A model generated the notes under the pieces. That model was not told the origin of the DNA. It did not search any database and worked only from the letters and a program-made list of their open reading frames with translations. 7,609 bases of DNA from contig JBEVLT010000336.1 of assembly GCA_040509055.1 (NCBI GenBank), positions 1-7,609 of the forward strand, read 5' to 3'. The position numbers were made by a program, and so were the translations under genes. Positions 5,667-7,609 of this stretch are shown in pieces. The DNA comes from JAJKIP01 sp040509055. GTDB taxonomy: Bacteria; Bacteroidota; Bacteroidia; Chitinophagales; Chitinophagaceae. Numbering within the stretch: position 1 is the stretch's first letter; the number at the start of each line of letters is the position of its first letter.

Positions 5667-6461
5667 ATGAAGATCCACTTGAAACACGACGCGCAACTTC
5701 TCGACACAGGTACAAAGGCCACACTGCTGGGCAGCTACGCAGCTGCTGACAAAAGACTTATCCTGCTGGATTATGACGGCACGCTTATTCCTTTTGCATC
5801 CCACCCTTCCGGCGCCCTGCCCGGTGAAGCACTGGCTATCCTGGAGCAGCTGACGGCCGATGCCCGAAACGATGTCTTTATTATCAGTGGACGCGATAGC
5901 GCCACGCTGCAAAAATGGTTCGGCCACTTGGCGCTCGGGCTGATTGCAGAACATGGCGCCAAAGTACGGAAGCAAGGCAGCTGGCAGGAGCAGATAAGCG
6001 GTATGCCGCAGGATTGGAAATTGCCGGTAAAAAGACTGATGGAGGAGTATATACCGCAATGCCCGCACTCGTTCATCGAGGAAAAAGAATATGCCATTGC
6101 CTGGCACTACCGCAACATGCCGGCAACGGCCCTTGATGCGGCAAAAGAGCTGTACCGGAAACTGCTGGCCTGTACAGCACAGGGGCCTGTGAATGTACTC
6201 GACGGCCATAAGGTGATCGAAGTGCGGTTGAAAGAAGCGAACAAGGGTGCGGCGATTGAACGGGTGCTCGGCCAGGCCGCTTACGATTTTATTCTCTGCG
6301 TTGGCGACGATATCACTGATGAAGATATGTTTGAAAGACTGGCAGACCAGGCCGAAGCATTTACCATCAAGATCGGGAATGGAGCCACCGCTGCACGGTA
6401 CAGCCTTCATACGCCGTACATGGTGCAGTCGCTGCTGACGGAACTGGGCACACACCGGTAA
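5667..6461 (+). CDS. otsB: Trehalose-6-phosphate phosphatase, 264 aa
   Basis: This HAD-superfamily phosphatase removes the phosphate from trehalose-6-phosphate, the second and last step of the OtsA-OtsB pathway. It is predicted soluble and cytoplasmic. Numbering is from the ATG at 5667. Motif I is DYDGT, with nucleophile Asp 35 and acid/base Asp 37. Motif II is ISGR (73-76), followed by the family's AEHG (94-97). The motif III lysine is in ANKG (Lys 193), and motif IV is GDDITDEDMF (213-222), which holds the Mg-binding aspartates. The cap domain lies between about 100 and 185. The length is normal for stand-alone OtsB. The gene begins 11 bases after otsA, so the two are almost certainly co-transcribed. 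An in-frame ATG at 5610 would add 19 residues encoded inside the end of otsA. That extension has no family resemblance, and a better ribosome site precedes 5667. No motif residue is missing. I know of Bacteroidota in which the two activities are fused in one protein, whereas here they are separate and the synthase carries a sensor module instead. Confidence 0.92.
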   Translation: MKIHLKHDAQLLDTGTKATLLGSYAAADKRLILLDYDGTLIPFASHPSGALPGEALAILEQLTADARNDVFIISGRDSATLQKWFGHLALGLIAEHGAKVRKQGSWQEQISGMPQDWKLPVKRLMEEYIPQCPHSFIEEKEYAIAWHYRNMPATALDAAKELYRKLLACTAQGPVNVLDGHKVIEVRLKEANKGAAIERVLGQAAYDFILCVGDDITDEDMFERLADQAEAFTIKIGNGATAARYSLHTPYMVQSLLTELGTHR

Positions 6462-6515
6462 GACCATCCGGTACGGTATACTTTTATTTTCTGCCGCACC
6501 GCAAACAAAGCAGCA

Positions 6516-6543
6516 TTGCAGTTGTTGCATTTTGGTAACTTCC
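6516..6543 (+). promoter_or_regulatory. Weak promoter candidate for the aldo/keto reductase
   Basis: TTG (6516-6518), 17 bases, then TAACTTCC (6536-6543) fits the TTG-N17-23-TAnnTTTG layout, but the -7 box lacks its last TG. A second near-match, TACTTTTA (6479-6486), has no TTG upstream. The gene may also be read through from otsB, since only a weak hairpin (ACCGG 6454-6458 with CCGGT 6468-6472, no adjacent T-run) lies between them. Confidence 0.2.
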
Positions 6544-6583
6544 CGCAACAGGGCAGCTTTACGCTCTACCAAAAACAAGGATC

Positions 6584-7597
6584 ATGAAATACAATTTACT
6601 CGGTAATACCGGTTTGAAAGTATCTGAACTCTGCCTGGGCACCATGACCTTTGGCGGCCAGGGCATATGGACCGCTATCGGTTCGCTGCCACAAGACGAA
6701 GTGGATGCATTGATCAAAAAATCCGTGGATGCCGGCATCAATTTTATCGATACGGCCAACGTATACAGTGAAGGGCTGAGCGAACAAATGACCGGCGCCG
6801 CCATCCGCAACCTGGGGCTGAAGCGGGATGACCTGGTGATTGCCACCAAGGTACGCGGTAAAATGGGCGAAGGCCCCAACCAGACCGGCCTGACGCGCAA
6901 ACATATCCTGCAACAGGCAGAGGAAAGCCTGCAACGTCTCAACATGGATTATATCGACCTGTACCAGATACATGGCTATGATGCGCTGACGCCGCTGGAA
7001 GAAACCCTGGATGCGCTGGATACCCTGGTACGGAGCGGAAAGGTGCGCTATATCGGCTGCAGCAACCTGGCTGCCTGGCATATCATGAAGGCCCTGGGCA
7101 TATCGGAAAGAAAACAGTATGCAAAATTCATTTCCCTGCAGGCTTACTATACCATTGCCGGCCGCGACCTGGAACGGGAACTGGTGCCCCTGCTGCTGGA
7201 TCAAAAGCTGGGCCTGATGGTCTGGAGCCCGCTGGCCGGCGGCCTGCTCAGCGGCAAGTACGGGCGCACTACCAACCCCGAAGAAAGCCGTCGTGCTACC
7301 TTCGACTTTCCGCCGGTCAATAAAGAAAAAGCTTTTGACATCATCGACGTGATGCGTCCTATTGCAGAAGCCAAAGGTGTATCGGTAGCGCAGATCGCGC
7401 TGGCCTGGCTGCTGCATCAGCCGGTGGTGAGCTCGGTGATCATTGGCGCCAAAAAGCCGGAACAGCTGGAAGACAACCTGAAAGCGATTTCCGTGCAACT
7501 AAGCACGGATGAGCTGACACAACTGCATGAAGCCAGCAAGTTCACACCCGAATATCCCGGCTGGATGCTGGAGCGCCAGGGCGCGGACCGGAAATAA
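6584..7597 (+). CDS. Aldo/keto reductase, 337 aa
   Basis: This is an NADPH-dependent oxidoreductase of the (beta/alpha)8 aldo/keto reductase superfamily, predicted soluble. The N-terminus LLGNTGLKVSELCLGTMTFG is typical of the bacterial branch. The catalytic tetrad is visible as Asp 56 and Tyr 61 (FIDTANVYSEG), Lys 89 (VIATKVRG) and His 130 (LYQIHGYD). Further family motifs are GKVRYIGCSN (152-161), Gln 186 in SLQAYY, WSPLAGGLLSGKY (214-226), and the cofactor-phosphate-binding stretch IIGAKKPEQLEDNL (286-299). Length and motif order are normal, with no sign of truncation. It stands 122 bases after otsB on the same strand and may have its own weak promoter. Nothing in the sequence identifies a substrate, and a role in trehalose metabolism is not implied. 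The AAGGA just before the ATG is only two bases away, too close to be an effective Shine-Dalgarno site. Confidence 0.93.
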   Translation: MKYNLLGNTGLKVSELCLGTMTFGGQGIWTAIGSLPQDEVDALIKKSVDAGINFIDTANVYSEGLSEQMTGAAIRNLGLKRDDLVIATKVRGKMGEGPNQTGLTRKHILQQAEESLQRLNMDYIDLYQIHGYDALTPLEETLDALDTLVRSGKVRYIGCSNLAAWHIMKALGISERKQYAKFISLQAYYTIAGRDLERELVPLLLDQKLGLMVWSPLAGGLLSGKYGRTTNPEESRRATFDFPPVNKEKAFDIIDVMRPIAEAKGVSVAQIALAWLLHQPVVSSVIIGAKKPEQLEDNLKAISVQLSTDELTQLHEASKFTPEYPGWMLERQGADRK

Positions 7598-7609
7598 CAA
7601 TAAAAGACA

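Noticed and set aside
6454..6486. Possible terminator after otsB (ACCGG...CCGGT, then a T-rich stretch)
   Set aside because: The stem is only 5 bp and the T-rich sequence begins about 9 bases later, so it is not a convincing intrinsic terminator.
6521..6551. Inverted repeat TTGTTGC/GCAACAG upstream of the aldo/keto reductase
   Set aside because: Six to seven pairs with a wobble and a 16-base loop in a 122-base spacer is close to chance, and it has no special position relative to the start codon.
5415..6578. Long open frame of 387 codons on the minus strand across the otsA end and otsB
   Set aside because: It is Cys-rich with no recognisable domain, and it lies opposite two genes with complete family motifs. 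It is a shadow of their codon bias. The same holds for minus-strand frames at 3760-4587, 4660-5598 and 6596-7498.

Overview
The window looks like chromosomal DNA of a Bacteroidota bacterium, most likely of the Chitinophagaceae type. Two perfect TAnnTTTG promoter boxes (the -7 element known from Bacteroides and Flavobacterium) lie at sensible distances upstream of two genes. Translation starts are preceded by A-rich sequence rather than strong Shine-Dalgarno sites. The secreted S41 peptidase has a signal peptide of the Bacteroidota sort, ending in ...SRA|Q. Base composition is near 50% GC and even across the window. I see no mobile element, tRNA, rRNA or CRISPR array.

Layout: (i) 68-1657, minus strand, an ABC-F ATPase with two ABC cassettes. 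It diverges from (ii) 1855-3252, plus strand, a secreted S41 peptidase with tricorn/IRBP-like catalytic residues. The roughly 197-base gap between them holds both promoters and a structured leader for the ABC-F gene. (iii) 3253-3429 holds a likely terminator and a promoter. (iv) 3430-5655, a trehalose-6-phosphate synthase domain fused behind two membrane segments, an extracytoplasmic domain and a HAMP-like linker. It is followed 11 bases later by (v) 5667-6461, trehalose-6-phosphate phosphatase. (vi) 6584-7597, an aldo/keto reductase on the same strand after a 122-base gap.

How the parts work together: otsA and otsB form a two-gene unit that makes trehalose from UDP-glucose and glucose-6-phosphate. 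The membrane-spanning, HAMP-containing front end of the synthase suggests that synthesis is gated directly by an extracytoplasmic signal. The reductase, peptidase and ABC-F protein have no obvious link to trehalose.

The two observations most worth following are these. First, the ABC-F leader has an ATG-TAG start-stop micro-ORF two bases upstream of one arm of a perfect 13-bp inverted repeat, and the other arm contains the ABC-F start codon. This is a plausible ribosome-stalling switch for a ribosome-acting ATPase. Second, the sensor-HAMP-OtsA fusion carries a variant set of GT20 motifs.
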